A stretch of 41,759 nt of DNA from JAVJSD01 sp040219575 (GCA_040219575.1 JAVJSD010000150.1:1-41759); one strand, 5' to 3'. Shown: positions 33,090 to 41,478, counted from the stretch's first letter. Notes: generated by a model from the sequence alone, not told the origin. A program made the numbers and translations.

Positions 33090-35528
33090 GTGTTGCGAAT
33101 CGGGGCGACGCTCTCGGGATTCGAACGGCAGTTGCTCAATCAACTGTCGCAGGCCAACGCCGCGGCCGCCGTCAACTCGTTGCGTCTGGCGACCGGCTCG
33201 AAGGTGCTGCGGCCCGGCGACGACCCTTCCGCATTCGTGCAGATCAGCCACATCGACGCGCAGTTGTCGGCCGTCCGTCGAACGATTCCCAACGTCGAGG
33301 CGGCCTCGAACATCGCCGCCCAGTCGCAATTGGCGATCGACCAGATCCGCACGCAGCTCAGCTCCATCCGCGCGGCGCTGCTGACCGACGAGGACGGCGG
33401 ACTCGACGCCGCCACGCGCGCCCAGACGCAGCTCGACATCGACGCGGCCATCGCCGAGATCGACGAGTTGGCGGGCGTGCAGATCAACGGCCGCCGGCTG
33501 CTCGACGGCTCGGCGAACTTCCGCGTGTCGGGGCGAAACAACAGCCAGATTCGCGCCGTCGACGTCTACTCGGTCGGCGGCGGTTCACCGGTCGTGCCGC
33601 CGCAAGCGGCCCAACTGACCTACACCGGCGCCGGTCGGAAGATCACCGCCGACGCCAACATCACCATCACCGGCGACGACGGGCAGACCACGATCGCCGT
33701 CGCCCAGGACGACGCGCTTACCGACGTCGCCGACATCATCAACCAGCGGACGGCGACCACCGGCGTCACCGCGACGGCCGACGGCGACGAACTGGTGCTC
33801 CGCAGCGTCGACAACGGGCGGCTGGCGTCGCTCCGCGTGGCGGTGAACTCGGGCACGTTCAACGTCAGCGGCGGCGCCGGCGACGGCACGGCCAACGGCG
33901 TCGACCAGGTGATCGCCTCCGGGCCCGCCATCTCGGGCCGTGTGGTCGAGGCGGCCACGCAGGCCTCGCTGGCCTACACCGGAACGGCCGGCAATGTCTC
34001 CGGCGGCGACACCTCGACCTTCACGCTGACGGGCAAGCGCGGCGCGGCGTCGATCGCGACCACCGCCGGCGAAGCGCTGACCGACGTCCGCGACCGCATC
34101 AACGCCGCCAGTCACCAGACCGGCATCACCGCCGCCGTGGCGGGCGACGTGCTGACCTTCACGTCGGTGGACTACGGAACCAAGGCCACGATCGACGTCA
34201 ATGTCACCTCCGGCGCGTTCGCCGTCTCCGGCGGCAATGGCGACGGAACGGCTCAGGGGACGAACGCCGTCGCGGAAATCAACGGCCGCACGATCACCGG
34301 CAACACGGCCGCGCGGGCGGCGACGCTCATCCACACCGAATTGTCGGGGCAGATCGCCGCCGACACCGATCTCACCATCTCGGGCAGCTTGGGGAGTTTC
34401 AACTTCTCGTTCAGCGCCAGCGATACCCTGTCGACGCTCGCCTCGGCCATCGCCGCGCAATCGGCCACCACCGGGGTCACGGCTTCGGTCTCGGCCGACG
34501 GATTCGATCTGATTCTCGAGGCCACGACGCAAGGCTCGTCCGGCAGCGTCTCGGTGGAAGTGACCGACGGCGCGTTCGACCTGCAGGCCGACAACGGCGC
34601 GACGGTCACCACGCTCGTCGAGGCGGCCCCCGGAACGCTCGTTTACACCGGCACGAACAACGCCGTCACGGCCGACGCTACGTTCGACATCACCGGCGAG
34701 GACGGCACGGCGGTGGGGATCAACGTCACCGCCGGCCAGAGCCTGGTGGCGGTCGCCAACTTGATCAATGCCCAGACCGGCGCGACCGGAGTGCAAGCCG
34801 AGGCGGTGGACGGCCAACTGGTGATCACCAGCACCAACACCGGCCCCGACGCCTTCGCCGATCTCGACGTCACCGCCGGCGCGTTCACCATCACCGGCGG
34901 CGATGTGGGGGGACGCGATTACGGCGAGGACGCGCTGACCGTGGCGGCGGGCGCCGACGCCGTCACCAATTCGGGAGCGGTCGACGGCAACAAGGTCAAC
35001 TTCCGTGACAACGCCTTGAGCGTGACGATCGAGTTCGCGGCGGGATTCTCCGGCGAATTCAGCACCGTTTCGATCTCCGACGACACCGCCCTCAAGTTCG
35101 CGCTCACGACCGATCCGGGGCGGATCACCACACTCGGCATTCCGGGGCTGCAATCGGCGCAACTGGGCGGCGCGAGCGGCGTGCTCGATCAGCTCGCCAC
35201 CGGCGGTTCGCTTTCCGGGCTGGACGGCAACGTCTCGCAGGCGATTCGCGTGGTCGACGAGGCGCTGGCGCAGCTCAACCTCGTCGAGGGACGAGTGGAC
35301 GGATTCGCCGACGGCGCCGTCGCATCGTCGGCGGCGCTGCTCAGCGGTTTCGAAGACGAGTTGGAAGAGACGCTCACCACCATCAACGGCATCAACGAGC
35401 AGGAAGAGCAGTTGCTGTTGGCCAAAAACCAGGCGCTGGCCGCCAACGCACTCTCGGCGCTCAGCGTGTTGCAGCAGCAACGCAGCAGCATGGTCGATCT
35501 GATCAAGCTCCTCGCCGGCCTCGGCTGA
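33090..35528 (+). CDS. Flagellin / hook-associated-like filament protein with four internal repeats
   Basis: 812 aa from a GTG at 33090 with GAGGAG upstream. The N-terminal D0/D1 region (GFERQLLNQLSQANAAAAVN, LRLATGSKVLRPGDDPSAF, VEAASNIAAQSQLAIDQIR, INGRRLLDGSANF) is clearly flagellin/FlgL-type. The C-terminal coiled coil (TLTTINGINEQEEQLLLAKN, ANALSALSVLQQQRSSM) is the matching D0/D1 partner. Between them, about 165-640, are four tandem copies of a roughly 95-residue beta module of the flagellin_IN type, with recurring LxYTG, (T)DVADIIN, TGVTA and GAFxVSGG elements. It should assemble into a filament or hook junction outside the cell. Its pairing with a GGDEF enzyme is unusual. No signal peptide, as expected for type III export. 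Confidence 0.85.
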   Translation: MLRIGATLSGFERQLLNQLSQANAAAAVNSLRLATGSKVLRPGDDPSAFVQISHIDAQLSAVRRTIPNVEAASNIAAQSQLAIDQIRTQLSSIRAALLTDEDGGLDAATRAQTQLDIDAAIAEIDELAGVQINGRRLLDGSANFRVSGRNNSQIRAVDVYSVGGGSPVVPPQAAQLTYTGAGRKITADANITITGDDGQTTIAVAQDDALTDVADIINQRTATTGVTATADGDELVLRSVDNGRLASLRVAVNSGTFNVSGGAGDGTANGVDQVIASGPAISGRVVEAATQASLAYTGTAGNVSGGDTSTFTLTGKRGAASIATTAGEALTDVRDRINAASHQTGITAAVAGDVLTFTSVDYGTKATIDVNVTSGAFAVSGGNGDGTAQGTNAVAEINGRTITGNTAARAATLIHTELSGQIAADTDLTISGSLGSFNFSFSASDTLSTLASAIAAQSATTGVTASVSADGFDLILEATTQGSSGSVSVEVTDGAFDLQADNGATVTTLVEAAPGTLVYTGTNNAVTADATFDITGEDGTAVGINVTAGQSLVAVANLINAQTGATGVQAEAVDGQLVITSTNTGPDAFADLDVTAGAFTITGGDVGGRDYGEDALTVAAGADAVTNSGAVDGNKVNFRDNALSVTIEFAAGFSGEFSTVSISDDTALKFALTTDPGRITTLGIPGLQSAQLGGASGVLDQLATGGSLSGLDGNVSQAIRVVDEALAQLNLVEGRVDGFADGAVASSAALLSGFEDELEETLTTINGINEQEEQLLLAKNQALAANALSALSVLQQQRSSMVDLIKLLAGLG

Positions 35529-35640
35529 CCCGGACTATACTACCGAATTGCACTCCCCAGCGAACGCCCTGCAATCAACGAATAATCCGGGCCGACGCAT
35601 CGGCCGACTCCTCTCCCTCGTCCTTCGCAACGAAAAGGAA

Positions 35641-35675
35641 AAAGCCAGCAAGGACCCAACGTCCCCACCGGCTTT
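35641..35675. terminator. Bidirectional Rho-independent-type terminator
   Basis: AAAGCC (35641-35646) pairs with GGCTTT (35670-35675), extended inside by GGAC/GTCC pairing. On the minus strand the stem is followed by CTTTTTCCTTTTC; on the plus strand by a T-rich stretch (CTGTTCTTCAATTTCTTC). It lies between the converging flagellin-like gene and the small secreted protein operon and could serve both. Confidence 0.65.
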
Positions 35676-35730
35676 CTGTTCTTCAATTTCTTCAATCTGA
35701 AATCTGCAATCAGAAATCTGAAATCAATCC

Positions 35731-36102
35731 CTACCGCCTCTGTCCCCAAGGCGCGCGCACATAGTACACGCCGAACTGGTCGGTGTGGCTGGGCCACTGC
35801 GGCGTGGGCAGCATCCCGTAGCCGCCGCTGGGGCCGGGATTGACCGCGGGGCGTTTGAACTGGTGCCAGATCGGGTAGCGTTCGGTCTGGGCCACGCCCC
35901 AACTCCAACTGGTTTGCATCTTCACCGTGGGCGGCATCACCAGCGCCACGGGCATGCCCCAGTCGGCGTGGTAGTAGGGGCCATGCCAGGAAGACAGGGC
36001 CGCGCGGCGTTGGGCGTACGCGTCGCCGGCCGCTGCGTCTCGCGGCGAGAGGGCCAGCAACACGCCCGCCGCCACGAGCAGTCCGAGGATTACTTTAGTC
36101 AT
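35731..36102 (-). CDS. Small secreted planctomycete protein (123 aa)
   Basis: Signal peptide (MTKVILGLLVAAGVLLALSP, cleavage near AAAGDAYA) and a mature part of about 98 residues rich in Trp, Tyr, Pro and Gln (SSWHGPYYHADWGMPVALVM, GVYYVRAPWGQRR). No known domain. AAGGA precedes the ATG at 36102. It is 31 bases downstream of a sister-type gene and is followed by the 35641-35675 terminator, so they form a two-gene operon. Likely envelope or extracellular; function unknown. Confidence 0.7.
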   Translation of the reverse strand: MTKVILGLLVAAGVLLALSPRDAAAGDAYAQRRAALSSWHGPYYHADWGMPVALVMPPTVKMQTSWSWGVAQTERYPIWHQFKRPAVNPGPSGGYGMLPTPQWPSHTDQFGVYYVRAPWGQRR

Positions 36103-36133
36103 CGCGGATTCCTTGTTCTGGGGGGACGTCGCC

Positions 36134-36553
36134 TTACCACCAGCGAACCGTGGTGTGATTGAGTCCGCGGCCGCCGTCGTACAGGTTGAAGTAATGGCGG
36201 TTGTGGCGGTACATCATTTCGTGCGGCATGAACGGTTGATAGGTGTAGTAAACGTGGCCGACGATCGGCGGAGTCGGCTTGGGCGCGGGATACATCTCGA
36301 CCGGATACCCGCCGCAACGCCCCGGCACGTAGAAGTTGTAGAACAGGTCGGGCCGACCGTAGCCGCGCGGCTCGCAGTACGAGTTATTGTAGGTGCCGTA
36401 AATCGGAAAGCCCTGGCCCCGGCCGTTCGCGCCATATCCGTTGCCGTATCCGCAGGCGGCGCCGCCGTCGGCGAAGGAAAGCTGAGCGGTCGCCGACAGC
36501 AGGCAGCAGCAGGCCGCCGCCAGCAGCGACTTGCGCAGGAAGAAATGGACCAT
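36134..36553 (-). CDS. Small secreted Gly/Tyr-rich planctomycete protein (139 aa)
   Basis: Signal peptide (FLRKSLLAAACCCLLSATAQ, cleavage near SFADGG). The mature part is rich in Gly, Tyr, Asn, Pro and His (CGYGNGYGANGRGQG, YVPGRCGGYPVEMYPAPKPT, HEMMYRHNRHYFNLYDGGRG) with four Cys, suggesting disulfides or metal binding. GGAG lies nine bases before the ATG at 36553; upstream open frame is non-conserved. First gene of the pair with 35731-36102. Function unknown. Confidence 0.7.
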   Translation of the reverse strand: MVHFFLRKSLLAAACCCLLSATAQLSFADGGAACGYGNGYGANGRGQGFPIYGTYNNSYCEPRGYGRPDLFYNFYVPGRCGGYPVEMYPAPKPTPPIVGHVYYTYQPFMPHEMMYRHNRHYFNLYDGGRGLNHTTVRWW

Positions 36554-36785
36554 GGGTTTCGCTCCGGAATTGGTGGGATACGGGCATCGACGCCCCGATC
36601 GAGCGCATCGCCGTGGGCGACGGAGGCGGGACGTGGTGGAGTGCGGGGTTGGTGGGGGCGTGGAAGGCGGCTGGAAGGCGGCCACGCTAAGGGAGATTTC
36701 GGCTTGTACGCCGGGTGCGGGTGAGACTTTATTTGCCTGTAAGTCAACTCCCCCACGATGTAGCGATCTTGCCAGGAAAGCCGCC

Positions 36786-36814
36786 TGGGAAACGTTCCCT
36801 ACAATCGATATAAT
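36786..36814 (+). promoter_or_regulatory. Candidate promoter facing top6B
   Basis: TATAAT at 36809-36814 is a perfect -10, rare by chance in such GC-rich DNA. The -35 at a 17-base spacing is TGGGAA (three of six). A perfect hairpin GGGAA-ACG-TTCCC (36787-36799) overlaps the -35 and could be an operator. A second hairpin TCAGCC-TTTCG-GGCTGA (36826-36842) would be in the early transcript. The leader to top6B would be about 250 bases. Confidence 0.35.
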
Positions 36815-36970
36815 TCCCACTACCGTCAGCCTTTCGGGCTGAAGGCCCCCCTCCGCGGCGGAGCCAGTGCTCGGCGGCAGGGTTCGCAAGGAATGATATC
36901 TCTCGCAGCGACACGAAGGCGGTTGCCTGGGCGCCTCGCTCCACAAGACCGCCACGGCGTACCAACGGTC

Positions 36971-37014
36971 CGCCGACGCCTTCGGCTCGCCGTTAACGGG
37001 ATTGCCGTTAAACG
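36971..37014. repeat. Palindromic repeat family, right-arm-only copy B
   Basis: 36971-36998 matches the right arm of copies A and C (CGCCGACGCC..CGGCT.GCCGTTAA). It is followed by a second tail TGCCGTTAAACG (37003-37014), as if the end were duplicated. The left arm and the spacer are not found upstream. It lies 59 bases before the top6B start codon. Confidence 0.65.
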
Positions 37015-37072
37015 AGGCCAGGCGCTGCGTGAGGCGGAATTATGAACGTCTGACGGCGAAGGAGTCCCCGTC

Positions 37073-39178
37073 TTGTCTGAAGCGACGACTCAGCAGAAAT
37101 CCCCCCCCAAGACCAAAGGCGCCAACGGACACGTTTCGGCCAACGGCAACGGCGCCGGCAATGGGGCGCCGCGCCGCAGACGGCAGACCGCCGACTCGAT
37201 GGCGGCCCGGCAGCGCGACATCTCCGTCAGCGAGTTCTTCGAGAAGAACCGCCACCTGCTCGGTTTCGGCAACGACCACCGGGCCCTGCTCACCACGGTC
37301 AAGGAGGCGGTCGATAACTCGCTCGACGCCTGCGAGGAAGCCGGCATCGTACCCGAGTTATGGGTGCACATCGAAGCCGCCGGCGAACGCCGCTACAAGG
37401 TCGGCGTGCAAGACAACGGACCCGGCATCGTCAAGAAACAGATCCCGCTGATCTTCGGCAAGCTGCTGTACGGCTCGAAGTTTCACCGCCTGCGGATGAG
37501 CCGCGGGCAGCAGGGGATCGGCATCAGCGCCGCCGGCATGTACGGCGTGCTGACGACCGGCAAGCCGGTGAAGATCATCTCCAAGGTTTCGATCCGCAAG
37601 CCGGCCCACTACTACGAAATCCGCATCAACACCAAGACCAACCACCCCGAAATCCTCAACGGCCGCGGCGACGGCGTCGATATTCCACCCGGCGAAAAGG
37701 GGCGGAAATACATCGAGAAGCACGGCATCGAGTGGGAGACGCGCTACGACTCCGAAGAGGAGGGCGCGACCGGCCCCGACGTGGTCAGCGGCACGCGCGT
37801 GACGATCGAACTGCAGGCCGTCTACAAACGCGGCCGCGGCAGCGTCGACGAGTATCTCGAACAAACCGCCATCGCCAATCCGCACGTCACGATTCACTAT
37901 CGCGACGCCGACGACAACGTCACCACCTACCGCCGCTCGACCACCGATCTGCCCGCGGAGCCCAAGGAGATCAAGCCGCACCCGTACGGCGTCGAGCTCG
38001 GCCGGCTGGTGTCGATGTTCAAGGACCACGAGGCGGCGACGCTGTCCAGCTTCCTCACCTCGTCGTTCTCCCGCGTCAGCCCCGGCGTCGCCAAACGCAT
38101 CTGCAGTGAGGCCGGACTCAGCACGCGCACCAACATCCACAAGATTCACCGGGACGACGCCGACAAGCTGTACCACGCGATTCAGAAGACGAAGATCAGC
38201 GCGCCGGCCACCGACTGCATCTCGCCCATCGGCGAGGAGCTGCTGCTCAAGGGGCTGCACCACGTGGTGCCGGGCGAGTTCTACGTGGCCAGCACCCGGC
38301 CCCCCGCCGTGTATCGCGGCAATCCGTTTCAGATCGAAGTGGCGCTCGCGTTCGGCGGCGCCGCCGTCGCGCAAAAGGTGACGCTCGACGCGCTCAAGGA
38401 GTTGCTCTCCGAAAGCGACGCCCGCACGCTGCGCAAATTCCTGCTGGTCACCTTCAACGGCATCGGCCCCGAGGCGGCGGAGAAAATCCTCAAGGAGTCG
38501 AAGCTCGCCAATCGCAAGTCGCCCGCCAAACTGAAGGGCGACGAAATCAAGGCCCTGCACGCCGCCATGCACAACGTCAACCTCAGCGAAGGCCAGACGA
38601 TGCAGGTGATGCGGTACGCCAATCGCGTGCCGCTGCAGTTCCAACACGGCGCCTGCGCGATCACCCAGGCGGTGACCAGCACCAACTGGCGCAGCTACGG
38701 ACTGAGTCAGTCGCGGGGCTCGCTGCCCAACGGCCCGGTGAGCGTGATGGTGCACATGGCCAGCGTGTGGGTCCCCTTCACCAGCGAATCGAAAGAGGCG
38801 GTCGCCAGCTATCCCGAAATCGAGAAGGAGCTGCGTCTCGGCCTGCAGGCGGTCGGCCGCAAACTCGGCATGTACCTCCGCCGCCGCCAGAAGGTGAAGG
38901 CCGAGGGGGAACGCCGCACGATCTTCCTCCGCTACCTGAAAGAGGTCGCCGGCGCCGTGAGCATCATCAACGCCGCCGACGAGCAAGTGCTGTACGACCG
39001 CCTGGTCGAGGTGGCCCGCAAGAAGACGGCGGAGGCCGACGTGAAGCTCGACGAGAAGGGACGCCCGATCGAGGAGGAGGAGGACGATCTCGACCTCGGC
39101 GACAACGTGCTGATCGTCGATCAGCCGCCGATCACCTCCACCCGCCCGCACCAGGCCGAACTCGACTTCGACGACTGA
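37073..39178 (+). CDS. top6B: DNA topoisomerase VI subunit B
   Basis: 701 aa from a TTG at 37073 with AAGGAG eight bases upstream. GHKL ATPase motifs: VKEAVDNSLDACEEAG (N box), QDNGPGIV (G1), GKLLYGSKFHRLRMSRGQQG then IGISAAGMYG (G2 and lid), typical of topoisomerase VI B. A helix-two-turn-helix segment and the transducer domain with its long helix follow; the C-terminal tail is acidic (EEEEDDLDLGDN). A and B form A2B2 enzymes that pass one duplex through a double-strand break with ATP, relaxing positive and negative supercoils. Topoisomerase VI is mainly archaeal and plant; bacterial copies are sporadic. The A subunit follows after 155 bases. Confidence 0.95.
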   Translation: MSEATTQQKSPPKTKGANGHVSANGNGAGNGAPRRRRQTADSMAARQRDISVSEFFEKNRHLLGFGNDHRALLTTVKEAVDNSLDACEEAGIVPELWVHIEAAGERRYKVGVQDNGPGIVKKQIPLIFGKLLYGSKFHRLRMSRGQQGIGISAAGMYGVLTTGKPVKIISKVSIRKPAHYYEIRINTKTNHPEILNGRGDGVDIPPGEKGRKYIEKHGIEWETRYDSEEEGATGPDVVSGTRVTIELQAVYKRGRGSVDEYLEQTAIANPHVTIHYRDADDNVTTYRRSTTDLPAEPKEIKPHPYGVELGRLVSMFKDHEAATLSSFLTSSFSRVSPGVAKRICSEAGLSTRTNIHKIHRDDADKLYHAIQKTKISAPATDCISPIGEELLLKGLHHVVPGEFYVASTRPPAVYRGNPFQIEVALAFGGAAVAQKVTLDALKELLSESDARTLRKFLLVTFNGIGPEAAEKILKESKLANRKSPAKLKGDEIKALHAAMHNVNLSEGQTMQVMRYANRVPLQFQHGACAITQAVTSTNWRSYGLSQSRGSLPNGPVSVMVHMASVWVPFTSESKEAVASYPEIEKELRLGLQAVGRKLGMYLRRRQKVKAEGERRTIFLRYLKEVAGAVSIINAADEQVLYDRLVEVARKKTAEADVKLDEKGRPIEEEEDDLDLGDNVLIVDQPPITSTRPHQAELDFDD

Positions 39179-39242
39179 CCACGTCCGCAGCCAACGCCGC
39201 CGTCATTGGAAGGCCCGCTACCGGCGCGCCCCAAGCAACAAC

Positions 39243-39294
39243 TCCAAGCCGACGACTCGTCGTCGCTTCCAAGCCGACGATTGTCGTCGTCGCC
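39243..39294. repeat. Tandem hairpin repeat between top6B and top6A
   Basis: Two adjacent units (39243-39267, 39268-39294) each begin TCCAAGCCGACGA and end in TCGTCG. Each makes a 6-bp stem CGACGA/TCGTCG with a 3-4 base loop. The same lead-in occurs at 14968. No T-run follows, so attenuation or RNA processing between the subunit genes is possible, not shown. Confidence 0.55.
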
Positions 39295-39333
39295 TCCTAG
39301 CCCAAACCAAACTCACGCGAGACGTTCCGCAAC

Positions 39334-40497
39334 ATGGCCAAACGCAAGAAAGCCACTCGCCGCGCCTTCGGCGCGGAGCAGCCCAAGAAGCCGGTCGAGC
39401 TCAACGAGCGCGACAAGCGGACGATGGGCCAACTCGTGAACCTGGCCGACACCGTCGTCACGGCGGCCGATAAGAAGCGCGATCCCCATCTCGAAATCCC
39501 CGCCCGGTCGCTTTCCAACGTCCGGTATAACAAGACCAAGGGGTTTCTGGAGATGGGCAAGAACACCAACCGCCGGCAGCTGTTCAACATCAACCAGGCC
39601 AAGGCCTACATGCAGTCGATGTTGGTGGCCAGCGGCAGCAAGCGGCTGATCGACCAGGGCAAGTCGACCAGCTTGCGAGGCCTGTTCTACATGCTCAAGC
39701 ACACCATCGACGGCACCAAGGAAAACACCTTCGACGACCAGTCGGAATCGGACAAGATGATCGAGGACATGGAGGTCACGCTCGCCGCGCTGCGCGAGGA
39801 GTTGCACCTCTACGCCGAGAACGCCGGCGCCATGGTCGGCCCGATCACGCTCATCGACTCCGGCGACGAGATCGATTGCTCGCGGATGGGCTCCGGCGGC
39901 TACAGCATTCCGTCGATCGTGGAGTCCGACGTCATCCAGTTCAAAAAGTGCGACGCCGAATTCATCCTGCATGTCGAAAAGGGCACGGTCTGGCAGCGGT
40001 TCAACGAGGACAAGTTCTGGCGCAAACACAACTGCATTCTCACGCACGGCGGCGGCCAGCCTCCGCGCGGCGTGCGCCGCCTGCTGTACCGGCTGCACAA
40101 CGAACTGAAGTTGCCCGTCCTCTGCCTGCTCGACAACGACCCTTGGGGGTACTACATCTACAGCGTGATCAAGCAGGGTTCGATCAACCTGGCCTATGAA
40201 TCGAAGCGGATGGCGATTCCCGAGGCCAAGTTCCTCGGCCTGCGGAGCATCGACCTGGAGCGCTGCGAACTTTCCAGCAGCGTGCAGATCGCCCTGACCG
40301 ACAACGACCGCAAACGGGCCAAGCAGATCGCCCGCTACCCCTGGTTCGAGCACAAGAAGCCCTGGCAACGGGAAATCAAGCGGATGCTCGACAACGACTT
40401 CAAACTGGAAGTCGAGTCGTTGATCAGCAAGGACATCAGCTACGTGACCGAGACCTATGTCCCGGATCGACTGGCGGCGCAAGACTGGCTGGATTGA
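39334..40497 (+). CDS. top6A: DNA topoisomerase VI subunit A (Spo11-like)
   Basis: 387 aa. The cleavage domain has the catalytic Tyr in STSLRGLFYMLKHT (Tyr119). The Toprim domain has the metal Glu in HVEKGTVWQRF (Glu215) and CLLDNDPWGYYIY (Asp267, Asp269). These are the hallmarks of Top6A/Spo11, which make staggered double-strand breaks with 5'-phosphotyrosyl links. Lys/Arg-rich N-terminus. Length fits archaeal A subunits (about 360-390). It lies downstream of the B subunit and its stop overlaps by one base the start of a GNAT acetyltransferase, so all three should be co-transcribed. All catalytic residues are present, so an active enzyme is expected. Confidence 0.95.
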   Translation: MAKRKKATRRAFGAEQPKKPVELNERDKRTMGQLVNLADTVVTAADKKRDPHLEIPARSLSNVRYNKTKGFLEMGKNTNRRQLFNINQAKAYMQSMLVASGSKRLIDQGKSTSLRGLFYMLKHTIDGTKENTFDDQSESDKMIEDMEVTLAALREELHLYAENAGAMVGPITLIDSGDEIDCSRMGSGGYSIPSIVESDVIQFKKCDAEFILHVEKGTVWQRFNEDKFWRKHNCILTHGGGQPPRGVRRLLYRLHNELKLPVLCLLDNDPWGYYIYSVIKQGSINLAYESKRMAIPEAKFLGLRSIDLERCELSSSVQIALTDNDRKRAKQIARYPWFEHKKPWQREIKRMLDNDFKLEVESLISKDISYVTETYVPDRLAAQDWLD

Positions 40498-40916
40498 TGA
40501 CCGCCGAACTCGCCATCTCCGCCATGACGCTCGACGACTACGACGACGTCGTGGCCCTGTGGCGCTCGAGCGCCAACCTGGGCGAGGTCGAAACTCGCGA
40601 CGAGATCGCCGCCTTTCTCCAGCGGAACCCCGGCTTCAGCCCGCTGGCCCGACTGGAAGGGCGACTCGTCGGCGCGGCCCTCTGCGGCCACGACGGCCGA
40701 CGCGGCTACCTGGCCCACGTGGCGGTCGCCGCCGAGCTGCGCCGCCGCGGCGTCGCCCAGCAAATGGTCCGCTTCTGCCTCGACCGCCTGACCGAAATCG
40801 GCATCCCCCGGGCCAGCATCCACATCTACGTCGCCAACGACGACGGCCAACACTTCTGGCGCGGCGCCGGCTGGCGCGAACGCACCGACCTCAAGGTCTA
40901 CTCCTACGACCTGTAG
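40497..40916 (+). CDS. GNAT-family N-acetyltransferase
   Basis: 139 aa; ATG 40497 shares its A with the top6A stop (TGATG). The acetyl-CoA site is visible as YLAHVAVAAELRRRGVAQQM (R/Q-x-x-G-x-A type loop), with HIYVANDDGQHFWRGAGWRE as the C-terminal GNAT strand and helix. The N-terminal part (MTLDDYDDVVALWRSS) is RimI-like, so a protein or small-molecule amine may be acetylated. Translational coupling to top6A raises the possibility that a topoisomerase subunit is the target, but this is only context. The stop codon lies in a palindrome. Confidence 0.85.
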   Translation: MTAELAISAMTLDDYDDVVALWRSSANLGEVETRDEIAAFLQRNPGFSPLARLEGRLVGAALCGHDGRRGYLAHVAVAAELRRRGVAQQMVRFCLDRLTEIGIPRASIHIYVANDDGQHFWRGAGWRERTDLKVYSYDL

Positions 40917-40974
40917 GGCAGGCATCCTGCCTGCCAGGAACTGATAGGTCAGGCAGCCTGGAAGGCCGCCCTAC
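40913..40974. repeat. Nested palindrome overlapping the GNAT stop codon
   Basis: GTAGGGC (40913-40919) pairs with GCCCTAC (40968-40974) at the outer ends. Inside, GGCAGG-CAT-CCTGCC forms a perfect hairpin and AGGCAGCC-type sequence recurs in the second half. The outer left arm contains the TAG stop (40914-40916). No T-run; probably a dispersed repeat that may block 3' degradation. Confidence 0.6.
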
Positions 40975-41070
40975 CGCGGTTACAGGTCGCCGTCGTTGAT
41001 CGCGGGATTCGCGGCGCCGGTCAACAGCGCCGACGCAGCGCCGTCCGGCGTCATCAGTTCGCGGTAGATG

Positions 41071-41478
41071 CTACGGCGACGACGACAAGCCCCAGTAGAT
41101 GATGAATCCCATTCCGCCAAGAGCCAGCAACACGAATACTGCCGCGGCAATCTTGTCGGCGAGTCCCCACCTATCCAACTCTCCCCGTTCGAAGTCCAAG
41201 CGGCTTTTGTACACAGGACCGGTTAGCGTGATGCCGCAAACAAGCAGGACGGCCAATACGAATCCAAGGACGGGCAGGAGTCCTACAACAAAGAGCGCGA
41301 TTCGTACAACGTCATCTTCCGCAAGTCGAGCCAAACGATAGATCGATCCGGTGCCTACGAGCATCAAGGCCAGCGCGCCGCCTAGGATTGCCTGGCAAGT
41401 CGTATCGCGGCGCAGCCATGGCAACTCCTTGTACTTTCGCTTTGCCTCTAACAAGAGTCGCGTTCTATCGGGCGTCAT
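41071..41478 (-). CDS. Three-helix membrane protein (135 aa)
   Basis: Charged N-terminus (TRLLLEAKRKYKELPWLRRD), then hydrophobic segments at about 30-48 (AILGGALALMLVGTGSIYRL), 58-83 (VRIALFVVGLLPVLGFVLAV) and 110-130 (IAAAVFVLLALGGMGFIIYW). The FERGELDRWGLADK loop lies between the second and third. No known family recognised. It ends WGLSSSP. The start at 41478 gives a sensible N-in topology. Its base composition is lower in GC than its neighbours, which may indicate separate ancestry. Alone on the minus strand, followed by no clear terminator. Confidence 0.65.
   Translation of the reverse strand: MTPDRTRLLLEAKRKYKELPWLRRDTTCQAILGGALALMLVGTGSIYRLARLAEDDVVRIALFVVGLLPVLGFVLAVLLVCGITLTGPVYKSRLDFERGELDRWGLADKIAAAVFVLLALGGMGFIIYWGLSSSP

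Larger units (their letters stand above)
36554..37072. other. Intergenic region upstream of topoisomerase VI genes
   Basis: 519 bases without a supported gene. It holds a perfect TATAAT (36809-36814), two small perfect hairpins (36787-36799 and 36826-36842) and the half copy of the palindromic repeat family (36971-37014). The AAGGAG of top6B ends at 37064. Confidence 0.5.

Noticed and set aside
33585..35480. 631-aa minus-strand frame opposite the flagellin-like gene
   Set aside because: A GC-rich repeat gene leaves its antisense frame open; the translation has no recognisable motifs.
36719..36747. TTGACT on the minus strand as promoter of the small secreted protein operon
   Set aside because: No acceptable -10 at 16-18 bases; the nearest A/T-rich hexamer is only 10 bases away.
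40913..40974. Rho-independent terminator after the GNAT gene
   Set aside because: Strong palindrome but no T-run on either side; listed as a repeat instead.
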